Assembly: GCA_001464545.1 (NCBI GenBank)
Contig: LNFC01000018.1
Location: 98,554-162,553, forward strand
Length of the DNA: 64,000 nucleotides
Direction: 5' to 3'
Source: Acidobacteria bacterium Ga0077551
GTDB taxonomy: Bacteria > Pseudomonadota > Alphaproteobacteria > Caulobacterales > Hyphomonadaceae
Both the position numbers and the translations under genes were made by a program. The notes under the pieces were generated by a model, which saw only the letters and a program-made list of their open reading frames with translations, searched no databases and was not told the DNA's origin. This document shows, piece after piece, positions 28,272 to 38,869 of this stretch. Position 1 is the stretch's first letter; each line of letters opens with the position of its first letter.

Positions 28272-30443
28272 ATGCCGGATGGCCAGCAGCGATTGAACAA
28301 GCAGCTGATGAACTCGCCGCAGCGATTCCTGAATCGCGAGCTGTCCTGGCTTGAGTTCAACCGGCGTGTGCTGGAAGAGGCCGAAAACCCCGCCCATCCG
28401 CTGCTCGAACGCCTGCGGTTCCTGTCCATCTCCGCCAGCAACCTCGATGAGTTCGACATGGTGCGTTATGCTGGCCTGCGCGAGCAGGTGCGGGCGGGCG
28501 TTACCAGGCTGAGCCAGGACGGGCTGACACCCGCCCAGCAGGTCGCCGAAGTCGAAGCCGCGGCGCTCCGCCTGATCGAGGCGCAGCAGCAAGGCTGGCG
28601 CAACATCAAGGCCGACATGGAGACGGAAGGCCTCTTCGTGCTCGAAGCGAAGGAGCTGACAAAGCGCGAGCGCGCCGAGATCGAGACCTATTTCCACGCC
28701 AACATCTTCCCGATCCTGACGCCGCTGGCGATCGATCCGGCCCACCCGTTCCCGTTCATTCCCAATCTTGGCTTCACGATCGCCTTTGACCTGCAGTCTC
28801 TCAGCGGCGGCGAGGAGCAGGTCGGCATTGTGCCGATGCCAACCTTCGTGCGCCGCTTCATCCGTCTGCCGAAAGGCAACAAGCCCGGCATCCGCTTCAT
28901 CGCGCTAGAAGACGTGATCGGCATCTTCCTGCCCACGCTGTTCCCTGGCTTCAAGGAGGCAGGGCGATGCCTGTTCCGCATCGTGCGCGACAGCGATATC
29001 GAGATCGAGGAAGAGTCCGAGGACCTGATCCGCGAATTCGAGGTGCTGCTTAAGCAGCGCCGCCGCGGACGGATCGTCCGTCTACGGATGCAAGCCAGCG
29101 CGCCGGAGCACCTGCGCCATTTCATCATGCGCGAAATCGGTGCAGAACCGTCCGACATTGTGATCTATGACGGCATCCTCGGCATGGCCCGTCTCGCCGA
29201 GATGATCGTCGATGACAGGCCGGATCTCCTGTTCACGCCCTACGAGCCGCGCTATCCGGAGCGCATCCGGGAAATGGGCGGCGACATCCTGGCCGCCATC
29301 CGCGCCAAGGACATTCTCGTACATCACCCGTTCGAGAGCTTCGATGTGGTGGTGGAATTCGTCCGTCAGGCGGCGGCCGATCCGCAGGTCGTCGCGATCA
29401 AGCAGACGCTGTACCGCACCACGGTCAATTCGCCGATTGTCGGCGCGCTGATCGAGGCCGCCGAGTCCGGCAAGACGGTCACCGCTCTGGTCGAGATCAA
29501 GGCCCGGTTCGACGAGGAAGCCAACCTCCGCCTCGCGCGCGACCTTGAACGCGCCGGCGTGCAGGTCGTGTACGGATTTATCGAGTACAAGACCCACGCA
29601 AAGGTCTCGCTGGTTGTGCGGCGCGAAGGCAACGAGCTGCGCACCTATACGCATTTCGGCACCGGCAACTATCACCCGATCAATGCGCGCATCTATACCG
29701 ACCTCTCGCTGTTCACCGCTGATCCAGCGCTCGGGCGCGACGCCAACCGATTGTTCAACTACGTGACCGCCAACCGCGAGCCGCCGGATGTCGCGCCGGA
29801 TTTCGAGACGCTCAGCATGGCGCCGGTGAATCTAAAGCAGCACCTGCTGGAAATGATCGAAGAGGAAGTTCAGGCCGCCAAGAAGGGCAAGCCGAGCGGC
29901 ATCTGGGCGAAGATGAACTCGCTGGTCGATGGCGAAGTGATCGATGCGCTGTACAGGGCCAGCCAATCCGGCGTGCCGATTGTGCTCGTCGTGCGCGGCA
30001 TCTGCTGCCTGCGGCCCGGCGTTCCGGGCCTGTCGGAGAACATCACGGTCAAAAGCATTGTCGGCCGGTTCCTCGAACATGCCCGCACGCTCTGCTTCGC
30101 AAACGGCGAAGCGCTGCCGTCGGCCAATTCCAAAGTGTTCATGTCATCGGCCGACTGGATGCCGCGCAACCTGTCGCGCCGCGTCGAAGTGCTGGTGCCG
30201 ATCCAGAACCCGACGGTGCACCGTCAGGTGCTGAACCAGATCATGGTGGCAAATCTCAACGACGAGCAGCAGACTTGGCTGATGCGTTCCGATGGCACCT
30301 ACGAGCGCCTGCGCAGCAAGACGCCGGACACCGCTTTCTCCGCCCACGCTTATTTCATGTCCAATCCCAGCCTCTCGGGACGGGGCAGCGCGCTGGAAGT
30401 CAGCCTGCCGCCGCGCCTGACGCTGCCTGAAGGACCGAAATGA
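28272..30443 (+). CDS. ppk1: polyphosphate kinase
   Basis: This 723-residue enzyme reversibly makes long polyphosphate chains from ATP. The N domain opens with QRFLNRELSWLEFNRRVLEEA, followed by FLSISASNLDEF. The phosphorylated His lies in YKTHAKVSLVVRR, followed by the THFGTGNYH segment. The second catalytic region is in the C-terminal phospholipase D-like half with SADWMPRNLSRRVEVLVP. Its stop overlaps the ppx start, the usual ppk-ppx operon. Confidence 0.97.
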   Translation: MPDGQQRLNKQLMNSPQRFLNRELSWLEFNRRVLEEAENPAHPLLERLRFLSISASNLDEFDMVRYAGLREQVRAGVTRLSQDGLTPAQQVAEVEAAALRLIEAQQQGWRNIKADMETEGLFVLEAKELTKRERAEIETYFHANIFPILTPLAIDPAHPFPFIPNLGFTIAFDLQSLSGGEEQVGIVPMPTFVRRFIRLPKGNKPGIRFIALEDVIGIFLPTLFPGFKEAGRCLFRIVRDSDIEIEEESEDLIREFEVLLKQRRRGRIVRLRMQASAPEHLRHFIMREIGAEPSDIVIYDGILGMARLAEMIVDDRPDLLFTPYEPRYPERIREMGGDILAAIRAKDILVHHPFESFDVVVEFVRQAAADPQVVAIKQTLYRTTVNSPIVGALIEAAESGKTVTALVEIKARFDEEANLRLARDLERAGVQVVYGFIEYKTHAKVSLVVRREGNELRTYTHFGTGNYHPINARIYTDLSLFTADPALGRDANRLFNYVTANREPPDVAPDFETLSMAPVNLKQHLLEMIEEEVQAAKKGKPSGIWAKMNSLVDGEVIDALYRASQSGVPIVLVVRGICCLRPGVPGLSENITVKSIVGRFLEHARTLCFANGEALPSANSKVFMSSADWMPRNLSRRVEVLVPIQNPTVHRQVLNQIMVANLNDEQQTWLMRSDGTYERLRSKTPDTAFSAHAYFMSNPSLSGRGSALEVSLPPRLTLPEGPK

Positions 30444-31921
30444 GCATTCCCCAACCCCGGCAGGCCGGTATCATCGATATCGGGTCGAACTCCGTTCGCC
30501 TCGTGATCTGTGATGTGCTGGGCGCGTCGATCCTGCAAAGCTTCAACGAAAAGGTCATGGCGGGCCTCGGCGAGGGGCTGACCAAGACCGGGCACCTGTC
30601 TCCCCCGGGCATCGTTGCCGCGCTCGCTGCGCTGGGGCGTTTCCGGGCGATCCTCAAGGCGCTGAATGTCGAAAGCTGGCAGGCCGTCGCCACGGCGGCC
30701 GTTCGCGCCGCGGATGATGGCGCTGATTTCCTGAAACAGGCCGGCAAGATCCTCGGCCGCCCCGTGCGCCTGCTGTCGGGCGAGGACGAGGCGCGGCTGT
30801 CGGCGCGCGGCGTGGAAATCAACCTGTACAATCCCGTCGGTCTGATCGGAGACCTCGGCGGCTCCAGCCTGGAATTCCAGGCCATCGGCGGCGCGCCGGC
30901 AAAGGGCGAAAGCCTGATGATCGGCCCGCTCGCACTCGGCGATATCGTGAGCGATCCCAAGGAGCTCCGTAAACGGATCAAGGACGAGTTGAAGACCAGC
31001 GCCGCGCTGTCTGCAGCGAAAGGGCGTTTCTATGCCGTCGGCGGCGCCTGGCGCGCGTTCGCACGCCTCGTCATGGAGCTTGACCGCTATCCGCTGCAAG
31101 TCCTGCAAGGCTACCAGATCAACGAGGGCCAGGTGGCCCGCGCCACCAAGCTGACCGTGGACGCGCTGACCAGCGCCGCCGCCCGCACGCAGATCGAGGC
31201 ATTGGACCGCAAGCGCGCCAAGCTACTGCACGTCGCCGCCATCACGCTCGAGGAAATCCTGATCGTCGGCAAGCTCGATGGCGTGACGATCTCGGCCGCC
31301 GGGGTGCGCGAGGGCGTGCTGCAGGAACTGATGGGCATGAAGCCGCAAGATCCGCTCACGGACGGTGTCATCGCCTTTGCCCGCCTCGACATCAACCAGA
31401 TCGCCTTCGGCCGCGCGCTGCATGATTTCATCTCGCCGGCGCTGGTGCCGCAGCCGGACCTGTTCGGCTCGCTCGCCGCCGATGTGCGCATCGAGAAGGC
31501 GGCCTGCATGATGGCCGACAGCGCCGGCCGCTTCCACCCGGACCACCGCGCGGAGCTCGCCTATGACCAGGCGCTGCGCGCACCGTATTCCGGCCTCAAC
31601 CATGCCGAAAGGGCGATGATCGCCTACGCCATCGGGTGCCGGTACGAGAAGGATTTCAAGCGCCCGGCCGAGCACATTTCGCTCGCCACCGAAGCGCAGG
31701 CAGACCGCGCCCGCCAGATCGGCCTGCTGATGCGTCTCGGCGCTGTCTTCTCTGGCCGGTCCGGCCCGATCCTCAAACGAGCGGCCTTGCGGCGCGTCGG
31801 CGACGTGCTCGAACTCGAAGTCGACCCGCGTGACAAGCTGCTGATTTCGGAAACGGTTGAACGCCGTCTGACGCAGGCGGCCGGGCAATTGAAGCTTAAG
31901 TCACGCACCAGCGTGCGCTGA
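30440..31921 (+). CDS. ppx: exopolyphosphatase (Ppx/GppA family)
   Basis: This 493-residue ASKHA-fold phosphatase removes terminal phosphate from polyphosphate or pppGpp. The phosphate-binding loop IIDIGSNSVRLVI is at the N-terminus, with LSGEDEARLSARGV and LIGDLGGSSLEF following. The C-terminal helical HD-like domain spans about residues 300-490. Coupling to ppk1 indicates polyphosphate turnover in one operon. The ppGpp activity cannot be judged from sequence. Confidence 0.94.
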   Translation: MSIPQPRQAGIIDIGSNSVRLVICDVLGASILQSFNEKVMAGLGEGLTKTGHLSPPGIVAALAALGRFRAILKALNVESWQAVATAAVRAADDGADFLKQAGKILGRPVRLLSGEDEARLSARGVEINLYNPVGLIGDLGGSSLEFQAIGGAPAKGESLMIGPLALGDIVSDPKELRKRIKDELKTSAALSAAKGRFYAVGGAWRAFARLVMELDRYPLQVLQGYQINEGQVARATKLTVDALTSAAARTQIEALDRKRAKLLHVAAITLEEILIVGKLDGVTISAAGVREGVLQELMGMKPQDPLTDGVIAFARLDINQIAFGRALHDFISPALVPQPDLFGSLAADVRIEKAACMMADSAGRFHPDHRAELAYDQALRAPYSGLNHAERAMIAYAIGCRYEKDFKRPAEHISLATEAQADRARQIGLLMRLGAVFSGRSGPILKRAALRRVGDVLELEVDPRDKLLISETVERRLTQAAGQLKLKSRTSVR

Positions 31922-31924
31922 GCT

Positions 31925-33091
31925 TCAGACGTCGAACAGGCGAACCTGTCCGCCTGCGAACGAAACGGCGAGCTTGCCCGAAAGCAGCGCGATCGCCTTC
32001 TTCCCGAACATCTCGTAGCGCCAACCCGTCATCGCCGCGATGTCCTCGCTCGTCTCGCCGCGGGCGATCCGGTCGATGTCGGCGGAGTTGGCGATCAGGC
32101 GGGGGACGACATCATTCTCGTCCGAGACATGTTTCAGCAGCACCTTGAGAAGCTCGGGCGCGCCGGCCGGAATCTGCGCATTCTGGGGTTGGCGGACCAT
32201 TTCCGGCGCATAGGTATCCGGCGCATCGATGGCGGCGCGCACGGCGTCCAGCAGGCCCTGGCCATGCTTGGAGCGGATGAACCCGTTCGGCACCGCGCGC
32301 AGCTGCGAAAAGTCTTCTTCCGTACGCGGTTTCTGCGCGGCGATCTCCTGGATCGCGTCATCCTTCAGGATGCGGCGGCGCGGCTTGTCCAGTTCCTGTG
32401 CCACGCGCTCGCGCCAGGCGGCGACGGAGACCACGATGGCGGCATAGTCCTTCTTCGGCATGCGCAGTTTGAGGCGCTGCCAGGCATTCATCGGCTCGGT
32501 ATCATAGGTCGCCGGGTCTTCGAGATCCGCCATCTCCTCGCGCACCCAGGTCAGCCGGTCGGTGCGGGCGAGCTCGTCGCGCATGATCTGGTAGGCGTCC
32601 CGCAGGTGCGTCACGTCGCCCAGCGCATAGATCAGCTGTTTCTGGCTGAGCGGACGGCGCATCCAGTCGGTGAACTGGCTCGACTTGTCGATCTGCTTGC
32701 GCAGCACACGCTGGACGAGATTGTCATACGAGATCGAATCACCGAACCCGAGCGCCATCGCGGCGACCTGGGTGTCGAACACCGGACCCGGCGGGTGGCC
32801 GATCAGCCGGTTGAAGATTTCGATGTCCTGCCGGGCGGCATGGAACACCTTGGTCTGACGGTCGGAGGCGATCAGGTCGAGGAACGGCTTGATGTCCAGA
32901 TCCTCGGCCCGCGGGTCGATCAGGCCCTCGACGCCCGGTCCGGAGGCCTGGATCAGGCACAATTCCGGCCAATAGGTCGTTTCCCGGTGGAATTCGGTGT
33001 CAATGCAGACGAATTCGGCCTCTGCAAGTCGCCCGCAAAGGTCTTCCAGGGCGGACTGCTCAGTGATCGGCGTCAGGGTGTTGTCAGTCAT
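31925..33091 (-). CDS. rnd: ribonuclease D
   Basis: This 388-residue 3'-5' exoribonuclease trims tRNA precursors and structured RNAs. The DEDD exonuclease motifs are visible: IDTEFHRETTYWP (Exo I), VFHAARQDIEIF (Exo II) and YALGDVTHLRDAY (Exo III with its Tyr). The HRDC RNA-binding domain follows at about residues 210-290 with ELDKPRRRILKDDAI. It converges on ppx and diverges from aspS. Confidence 0.95.
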   Translation of the reverse strand: MTDNTLTPITEQSALEDLCGRLAEAEFVCIDTEFHRETTYWPELCLIQASGPGVEGLIDPRAEDLDIKPFLDLIASDRQTKVFHAARQDIEIFNRLIGHPPGPVFDTQVAAMALGFGDSISYDNLVQRVLRKQIDKSSQFTDWMRRPLSQKQLIYALGDVTHLRDAYQIMRDELARTDRLTWVREEMADLEDPATYDTEPMNAWQRLKLRMPKKDYAAIVVSVAAWRERVAQELDKPRRRILKDDAIQEIAAQKPRTEEDFSQLRAVPNGFIRSKHGQGLLDAVRAAIDAPDTYAPEMVRQPQNAQIPAGAPELLKVLLKHVSDENDVVPRLIANSADIDRIARGETSEDIAAMTGWRYEMFGKKAIALLSGKLAVSFAGGQVRLFDV

Positions 33092-33115
33092 TGCGCGAGC
33101 GCTTATCGCACCTGC

Positions 33116-33150
33116 TTGACAAAGGCGAGGGGGTCTGTGCCCTACGCCGC
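33116..33150 (+). promoter_or_regulatory. candidate aspS promoter
   Basis: TTGACA at 33116-33121 is a perfect -35 hexamer in the 97-base rnd-aspS divergent gap. About 18 bases on, GCCCTACGCC weakly resembles the caulobacterial -10 element GCTANAWC. The -10 match is poor, so the call is tentative. Confidence 0.35.
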
Positions 33151-33188
33151 TTCTTTATGTTTGGCCGAGATACCGGAGTATTCGCCCG

Positions 33189-35012
33189 ATGCATGCCTAT
33201 CGCACCCATACCTGCGGGGAATTGCGCAAATCCCATGTCGGCGAGACCGTCAAGGTCTCCGGCTGGCTGCACCGCCGGCGCGACCATGGCGGGGTCATGT
33301 TCATTGACCTCCGGGACCATTACGGCCTGACCCAGATCGTGTTCAATCCGGGCTCGCCCGGCTTCGCCACGGTTGAACGCCTGCGCGCCGAAAGCGTCAT
33401 CACGGTCGAGGGCAAGGTCGTTGCCCGCGACGCGGAGCTGGTGAACGCCAACCTCGCGACCGGCGAGATCGAGATCGTCGGCGGAGCGGTCTCCGTCCAG
33501 TCCGAAGCGGCCGAGCTTCCGATGCCCGTGTTCGGCGACCATTCCTATCCGGAAGAAATCCGCCTCAAGCACCGCTACCTCGACCTGCGCCGCGAGGCCC
33601 TGCACAAGAACATGGTGCTGCGCTCCAACGTGATCGCCAGCCTTCGCCGCCGCATGGTTGCCGAAGGCTTCACCGAATACCAGACGCCGATCCTGACCGC
33701 TTCCAGCCCGGAAGGCGCACGCGACTTCCTGGTGCCGAGCCGCATGCACCCCGGCGAGTTCTACGCCCTCCCGCAGGCCCCGCAGCAGTTCAAGCAGCTG
33801 CTGATGGTCTCCGGCTTCGACCGCTACTTCCAGATCGCGCCGTGCTTCCGAGACGAGGACGCCCGCGCCGACCGTTCGCCCGGCGAGTTCTACCAGCTCG
33901 ATATCGAGATGAGCTTCGTCACGCAGGAAGACGTGTTCGGCGCCATCGAGCCTGTCATGCGCGGCGTGTTCGAGGAGTTCGCGGACTGGGACGGCAAGGG
34001 CCGCACCGTTGCGCCGGGTCCGTTCCCGCATATTCCGTATGCGGAAGCCATGCTGAAATACGGCGTCGACAAGCCGGACCTGCGCAACCCGATCATCTGC
34101 TGCGACGTCTCCGACATCGCAACACGTGAGGACGTGACGCTCGGCGTGTTCAAGAAGATCGTCGATGGCGGCGGAATCGTCCGCGCCATCCCGGCGCCAA
34201 ATTCCGGCGAGCAGCCGCGCTCCTTCTTCGACAAGATGGACGCCTGGGCGAAAAAGGAAATGCAGGCGCCGGGCCTCGGCTATATCCGCTTCGTCGATGA
34301 AGACGGCAAGCTGTCGGGCACCGGCCCGATCGCCAAGTTCTTCGCGCCGGAAGCTCTCGCGGCTCTCGCCGCGAAGGCGGGCGTGAAGGCGGGCGACGCG
34401 CTCTTCTTCTCGGCCGGCGACAAGACCGCGGCCGTCAAGCTGCAAGGCCAGGCGCGCATCCGCATCGGTGAGGAACTCGGCCTGATCGAGCCGGGCATCT
34501 TCCGCTTCTGCTGGATTGTCGATTTCCCGATGTACGAGTGGGACGAGGACAACAAGTGCGTGGACTTCAGCCACAACCCGTTCTCGATGCCGCAAGGCGG
34601 CATGGAAGCCCTGCTGGCCGCCGACACGGTCGAGAAACAGCTGGCGCTGAAGGCCTACCAGTATGACATCGTCTGCAACGGCGTGGAGCTCTCCTCCGGC
34701 GCGATCCGGAACCACCGCCCCGAGATCATGCTCAAGGCCTTCGAACTCGCCGGCAAAGGCCCGAACGTGGTCGAGGAGAAATTCGGCGGCATGCTGAACG
34801 CCTTCCGCTTCGGCGCCCCGCCGCACGGCGGCATCGCGCCCGGCGTGGACCGCATCGTCATGCTGCTCGCCGAAGCCGACAGCCTGCGCGACGTGATCCT
34901 CTTCCCGATGAACCAGCAGGCCCGCGACCTCCTGATGGGCGCCCCGAGCCCGGTGGAAGAAAAGCAGCTGAAAGAACTGAACATCCGGCTTGCGCCCGCC
35001 GCTAAGGCCTGA
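33189..35012 (+). CDS. aspS: aspartyl-tRNA synthetase
   Basis: This 607-residue class II synthetase is of the bacterial type. It has the OB-fold anticodon domain ([18 protein letters not shown]), class II motif 2 in [23 protein letters not shown], the GAD insert domain in the middle, and motif 3 in [14 protein letters not shown]. The His in RRRDHGG is the residue associated with non-discriminating enzymes in the Pseudomonas aeruginosa system, which fits alphaproteobacteria that make Asn-tRNA through GatCAB. That functional type is inference. Confidence 0.97.
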   Translation: MHAYRTHTCGELRKSHVGETVKVSGWLHRRRDHGGVMFIDLRDHYGLTQIVFNPGSPGFATVERLRAESVITVEGKVVARDAELVNANLATGEIEIVGGAVSVQSEAAELPMPVFGDHSYPEEIRLKHRYLDLRREALHKNMVLRSNVIASLRRRMVAEGFTEYQTPILTASSPEGARDFLVPSRMHPGEFYALPQAPQQFKQLLMVSGFDRYFQIAPCFRDEDARADRSPGEFYQLDIEMSFVTQEDVFGAIEPVMRGVFEEFADWDGKGRTVAPGPFPHIPYAEAMLKYGVDKPDLRNPIICCDVSDIATREDVTLGVFKKIVDGGGIVRAIPAPNSGEQPRSFFDKMDAWAKKEMQAPGLGYIRFVDEDGKLSGTGPIAKFFAPEALAALAAKAGVKAGDALFFSAGDKTAAVKLQGQARIRIGEELGLIEPGIFRFCWIVDFPMYEWDEDNKCVDFSHNPFSMPQGGMEALLAADTVEKQLALKAYQYDIVCNGVELSSGAIRNHRPEIMLKAFELAGKGPNVVEEKFGGMLNAFRFGAPPHGGIAPGVDRIVMLLAEADSLRDVILFPMNQQARDLLMGAPSPVEEKQLKELNIRLAPAAKA

Positions 35013-35150
35013 CGCTCAGCGTTGTTCGTCCGCATAAGGACAGTCAGGCCTCCAACTTTCGCGCGGGATGCCAAAGCTGCACGCACAAATGCCTGCTCAC
35101 CCTTGAAAGAGCCAGCCGTCCAGCAATGTCATTAAATGCAGAAGGTCCGC

Positions 35151-35903
35151 TTAGTCGAGGTCCGTGCCAAGCCGTGCGCTCAGCTGCGCGGTGGTGCACA
35201 TCGGAAGGCGCGTGTCGGGCGGCAGCCGGGTCGAGACCGAGCCGCAGGCGCCCTCGAAATCGGCTTCTTCGAAGCCTTTGACAGTCGTCAGGTTGGCGCC
35301 CGGGAAGCGCGCGTCCTTGAACGAGGCGCCGGTGATGTCCGCGCCGCTGAAGCGGGCGTCCGTGAAGTTGGCGCCGTTGAAGATGGTGCCGCGCAGGTTC
35401 GCCCGGTCGAGCATCGCGCCTTCGAAATTGGCGGTCGACAGGTCTGCGTCCTCGAGGCGGGCGATGATCAGCTCGGCACCTTCGAAGTTCGCACCGATCA
35501 TCACGGCGTCCTGAAGGCTCGCCCCGTGCAGCAGCGCGCGGCGCAGGTCAGCGCCCGAAGCCTTGACCTCCTGCAGGCGGGTGCCGGCAAAGATGGCGTC
35601 CGCCAGCTTGGCATTGGTGAGGACCGCGCCGCGCATATCGGCGCCGGTGAGGTCTGCGTGCTCGAAATTCACAGCGGTCGCCTGCACGCCGCGCATCACC
35701 GAATAGTCGAGCTTGGCGTCGGAATAGTTCGCCCCGGCAAGGGTCCAGCCGGTCAGGTTGCGTCCGGAGAGTTCGCAAGTGGCGCAGGTGCCGACATAGC
35801 TCGGCGACCAGGCGACGGGTTGACCCTGAGCGAAAGCGCCCGGTGCGGTGATCGCCGCAAAGGCACCAGCAAGAAAAACGAGACGCAGATTCAAGTTGTC
35901 CAT
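35151..35903 (-). CDS. secreted pentapeptide-repeat protein
   Basis: This 250-residue protein starts with a signal peptide (MDNLNLRLVFLAGAFAAITA, cleaved near AFA) and then carries about 30 consecutive A(D/N)LxX-type pentapeptides such as ADLTG, ADMRG, ANLRG and ANFTD. These fold as a right-handed quadrilateral beta-helix. Two pairs of cysteines (GTCATCE near the start, GACGS and MCTT near the end) could form caps. I start at 35903; the frame is open to 35972, but the extra 23 residues would precede the signal peptide. Function unknown. Confidence 0.8.
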   Translation of the reverse strand: MDNLNLRLVFLAGAFAAITAPGAFAQGQPVAWSPSYVGTCATCELSGRNLTGWTLAGANYSDAKLDYSVMRGVQATAVNFEHADLTGADMRGAVLTNAKLADAIFAGTRLQEVKASGADLRRALLHGASLQDAVMIGANFEGAELIIARLEDADLSTANFEGAMLDRANLRGTIFNGANFTDARFSGADITGASFKDARFPGANLTTVKGFEEADFEGACGSVSTRLPPDTRLPMCTTAQLSARLGTDLD

Positions 35904-35987
35904 GAGACTCGGGATAGCGGTTTCCGTGTACTCTCTAAACTGAACAAACTGTAAGAACTGTAAATGCGGCACGACTGTTGCCAGAAA

Positions 35988-36001
35988 GCAATAATTATTG
36001 C
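35988..36001. repeat. 14-bp perfect AT-rich palindrome
   Basis: GCAATAATTATTGC is a perfect palindrome in the 161-base gap between the pentapeptide gene start and the NrdJ-like gene's 3' end. It lies 85 bases upstream of the pentapeptide gene on its coding strand, a plausible operator position. No T-run follows, so it is not a terminator. Confidence 0.35.
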
Positions 36002-36064
36002 CGTAAGGTCATGTTTTTTCCCGTGAAAAGCGCTGCAGCGCAGCACACCAGTCGCGTGAGAAGA

Positions 36065-38308
36065 CTACTGGCTGGCGCGGCTTTCTTCCCCGCACGTGTC
36101 ACACGCGAGGTGACCATCGGGGCCGGCTTCAAACAGGGTGAAGCTGCCGCAAGCCGGGCAGGCCTGGGAAAGGTAGGTCGGGGACAGATCGTCCACCGCC
36201 GCTTCAGGCTCCTCGGCGGCTTTCTCGGCGCGGCGCTTGTCGAGGATGACGATGTTGTCCGGCAGCTGCCCGCGGGAGAAGCCGCGGGAGATGATCTGGG
36301 CAGCTTCGGACGTGAACGGCGCAGGCTCCGCCCGCGTCGCATCCCCGGCGCCCCGGCCAAGGCCGTCATGGGTGACGTCGGCTTCGGCCAGGTCGTCACG
36401 GCCGAGATAGGAGACGGCAAGTTCGCGGAAGATGTAGTCGAGGATGGAGGTCGCATTGGTGATCCGGTCGTTGCCCGTCACGGCGCCGGCGGGTTCAAAC
36501 CGGGTGAAGACGAACGCGTCGGCATACTCTTCCAGAGGCACACCATATTGCAGGCCGAGCGACACTGAGATGGCGAAGTTGTTCATCAGGCTGCGGAAGG
36601 CGGCGCCTTCCTTGTGCATGTCGATGAAGATCTCGCCGAGGCTGCCATCATCGAATTCGCCGGTGTGAAGGTAGACCTTGTGGCCGCCGACGGTGGCTTT
36701 CTGGATGTAGCCTTTGCGGCGGTCCGGAAGGCGGGTGCGGCGCACGCGGGCGGGCGGCTCTTCCGACAGGGCGGGCAGGTCCGGCAGCGCTTCGGCGTCT
36801 TCGGCAATCTCCTCGGCGAGGGAGATGATCTGCTCCATCCTCAGGCGAAGGTCGTCCGATGGCGGCGCGCGATGGCCGGTCATCAAGGCGGACAGACCGG
36901 CGGCCATCGCGGCTTCGGCAAGCTCGAGACCTTCGGCGGATGGTGCGCGCAGCATGCCCATCCCGCCCAGCGCTTTCGAGGCGGCGGCGGTGAAACGGAT
37001 TTCGGCGTCGGCGCTGACCTGAAGGGAGAGACCCGCCGCGGCGAGGCCCTTGCCGGCGATTTCCTCGATGGCGCCATCGATGGCGAGTTCGGCGGCGGCG
37101 ATGTCCTTCTTGGAGAAACCGACTGCAGAGAGCAGCGCCTTGCCATCCGAATCGAACCGCTCGGGCGAGAGTTTCAGGTCGTGGATGATGATCTCGTCGC
37201 CGAGAACCCAGCGGGAGAAGGCGGCGTTGAGCGGCAGGCCGTCGCCGATGGCGCGGGTGACGCGCTCGATGGCTTCGTCGGTAAAGCCCCGGTCGCGCAA
37301 GCGGTTGCGGCCGAGGGCGGAGTCGAGGTCATGCGCGCCGGCCTGCGCGAGGCGTTCCAGCAACTGGGGCAGGTGTTCGGGCGCGCGCCGGGCAAGGCCA
37401 AGCCGAGCCGCACGGCTGAGGCTGGGGGCATCCTCGCCATAGGCCAGAACGGTGCGAACGGGCGAGGCGCCTTCGCTTTCGCATTCGGGCAGGGTTCCGG
37501 CGATGTCGCGCAGAGGCAGCAGGGCCAGTTGGCAGGTGCGGCGGCCGGAGGCCTTCAGGCCCTCAAGGCCGAGAAGCCGCCCTTGCGCGGCCGGGAAGGC
37601 GGCGCCGGTGGCCGCGGATTTGATGAGAGCCGCCAGCGCCGCGCCTACGGCCACGCCGGTTTCGGACGCGTAGTCGAGCCCCAGCGACAGAACGGCGGCG
37701 CCGAGGCCCGCAACAACGAGCATGCCGTCGCCCAGGCTGCGGGACGCGGCGTCGACCGAGGCCACGAGGTAGTCGGCTTCCAGTCCTGCCGGGCCGATGG
37801 CCTGGGCCATATCCAGAACGCGGCAGCGCGTGCCGGCTTCGGGCAAGGCGCCGCGCATCAGGTGGATTTCGGCGCCTTCTTCCAGGGCGGAGAGAAGGCC
37901 TTCGGACAGGCCGGCATCAATATGGCCGGCTTCGAACACGCCGGGGCGCGGGGACGGCGTGCTGACAGCGGCGGCGCGCAGAGACGCGGCGGTTTTGAGG
38001 ATGCCGCCGGGCTGACGGAGGGCTTCTTCCAGAACGTCCTGCGGCAGGCCGGCGGCAAGGGCTTCGGCGAGTTCGGCGTTGCGGGGCGCGTCGCCGAGGC
38101 GTTCCAGCATTTCGGCGGTCGCCAGCTGGGAGACGCCGAGCAGGTTGGCGGCGGACCAGGCGGAGCGGACATCCCGCAGGGCAGCCGCATTCAGCGGCTG
38201 GGGCGGTCTTCCGGCGGAGCGCAGGACATCCCTCAGGCGCATTTCGGCGGAGAGCAGCCCGTCCGCTTCGGCCGCTTCAAGAAGGTCGCTCAGGGTTTTC
38301 GTGGACAT
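36065..38308 (-). CDS. NrdJ-like TSCPD-domain protein with degenerate catalytic region
   Basis: This 747-residue protein ends like vitamin B12-dependent ribonucleotide reductase. A linker [10 protein letters not shown], the TSCPD region (about 525-645; [64 protein letters not shown]) and a terminal zinc ribbon CPAC...CDTC (about 716-740) all match. Upstream, weak matches to the NrdJ barrel remain ([11 protein letters not shown] near 340, [11 protein letters not shown] near 394). The B12, substrate and catalytic-cysteine segments are not recognisable and the protein is about 450 residues shorter than NrdJ. The zinc ribbon suggests it still binds nucleic acid or a reductase. I start at ATG 38308. 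Confidence 0.75.
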   Translation of the reverse strand: MSTKTLSDLLEAAEADGLLSAEMRLRDVLRSAGRPPQPLNAAALRDVRSAWSAANLLGVSQLATAEMLERLGDAPRNAELAEALAAGLPQDVLEEALRQPGGILKTAASLRAAAVSTPSPRPGVFEAGHIDAGLSEGLLSALEEGAEIHLMRGALPEAGTRCRVLDMAQAIGPAGLEADYLVASVDAASRSLGDGMLVVAGLGAAVLSLGLDYASETGVAVGAALAALIKSAATGAAFPAAQGRLLGLEGLKASGRRTCQLALLPLRDIAGTLPECESEGASPVRTVLAYGEDAPSLSRAARLGLARRAPEHLPQLLERLAQAGAHDLDSALGRNRLRDRGFTDEAIERVTRAIGDGLPLNAAFSRWVLGDEIIIHDLKLSPERFDSDGKALLSAVGFSKKDIAAAELAIDGAIEEIAGKGLAAAGLSLQVSADAEIRFTAAASKALGGMGMLRAPSAEGLELAEAAMAAGLSALMTGHRAPPSDDLRLRMEQIISLAEEIAEDAEALPDLPALSEEPPARVRRTRLPDRRKGYIQKATVGGHKVYLHTGEFDDGSLGEIFIDMHKEGAAFRSLMNNFAISVSLGLQYGVPLEEYADAFVFTRFEPAGAVTGNDRITNATSILDYIFRELAVSYLGRDDLAEADVTHDGLGRGAGDATRAEPAPFTSEAAQIISRGFSRGQLPDNIVILDKRRAEKAAEEPEAAVDDLSPTYLSQACPACGSFTLFEAGPDGHLACDTCGEESRASQ

Positions 38309-38476
38309 GAATGGGGTTCCGCACCGAATCAGTTCACCACAGGGTGCCTTGGGCAAGGGGCTGCCGCAACCCCGGCGCCGGCCTGTTCAGGCGGTAAGTT
38401 GCCTGCAGGCGGTGGATGGATTAACTGCCGCCGCAGGGCCATATTGCGGCCATCAAGTCAGGTCAGGAACACCCCC

Positions 38477-38869
38477 ATGCTGGAGAAGATTTTCACCTGG
38501 TGGAACGGCAACACGATCGGCGCGGCGTTCGATATCGGGCGGCGGTCGAACGAGATCGGCACCGACGAGTATGGCAACCGGTATTACGAAGAGCGCAAGC
38601 CTTCGACCGAGGGCCGCCGCCGGCGCTACGTGATGTATAACGGCCTCGCCGAACCTTCGAAGGTTTCGGCAGACTGGCATGGCTGGCTGCACCACACACT
38701 GGAGACGCCGCCGACCAAGATGCCGCTTGACCGGCGTGAATGGGAAATTGACCATACCCCGAATATGACCGGCACGCCCTATGCCACCAAGCCGAAGGGC
38801 AGCATGGCCGCAGGTGACCACCGGCAGAAATCTGACGCGGACTACGAGGCCTGGAAACCGGATGCGTGA
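38477..38869 (+). CDS. NADH:ubiquinone oxidoreductase subunit NDUFA12 family
   Basis: This 130-residue protein is the alphaproteobacterial version of the mitochondrial complex I accessory subunit NDUFA12 (17.2 kDa, B17.2). WWNGNTIGAAFDIG, GTDEYGNRYYEER, RRRRYVMYNG, ADWHGWLHHT and the C-terminal NMTGTPYATKPKGS are all family hallmarks. It would sit peripherally on the matrix-side (cytoplasmic) arm of complex I. Its stop overlaps the mlaD ATG. Presence of this subunit is a strong alphaproteobacterial marker. Confidence 0.94.
   Translation: MLEKIFTWWNGNTIGAAFDIGRRSNEIGTDEYGNRYYEERKPSTEGRRRRYVMYNGLAEPSKVSADWHGWLHHTLETPPTKMPLDRREWEIDHTPNMTGTPYATKPKGSMAAGDHRQKSDADYEAWKPDA

Noticed and set aside
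36614..38476. Long plus-strand extension upstream of the NDUFA12 start
   Set aside because: It is antisense to the NrdJ-like gene; the family N-terminus begins at the ATG at 38477.
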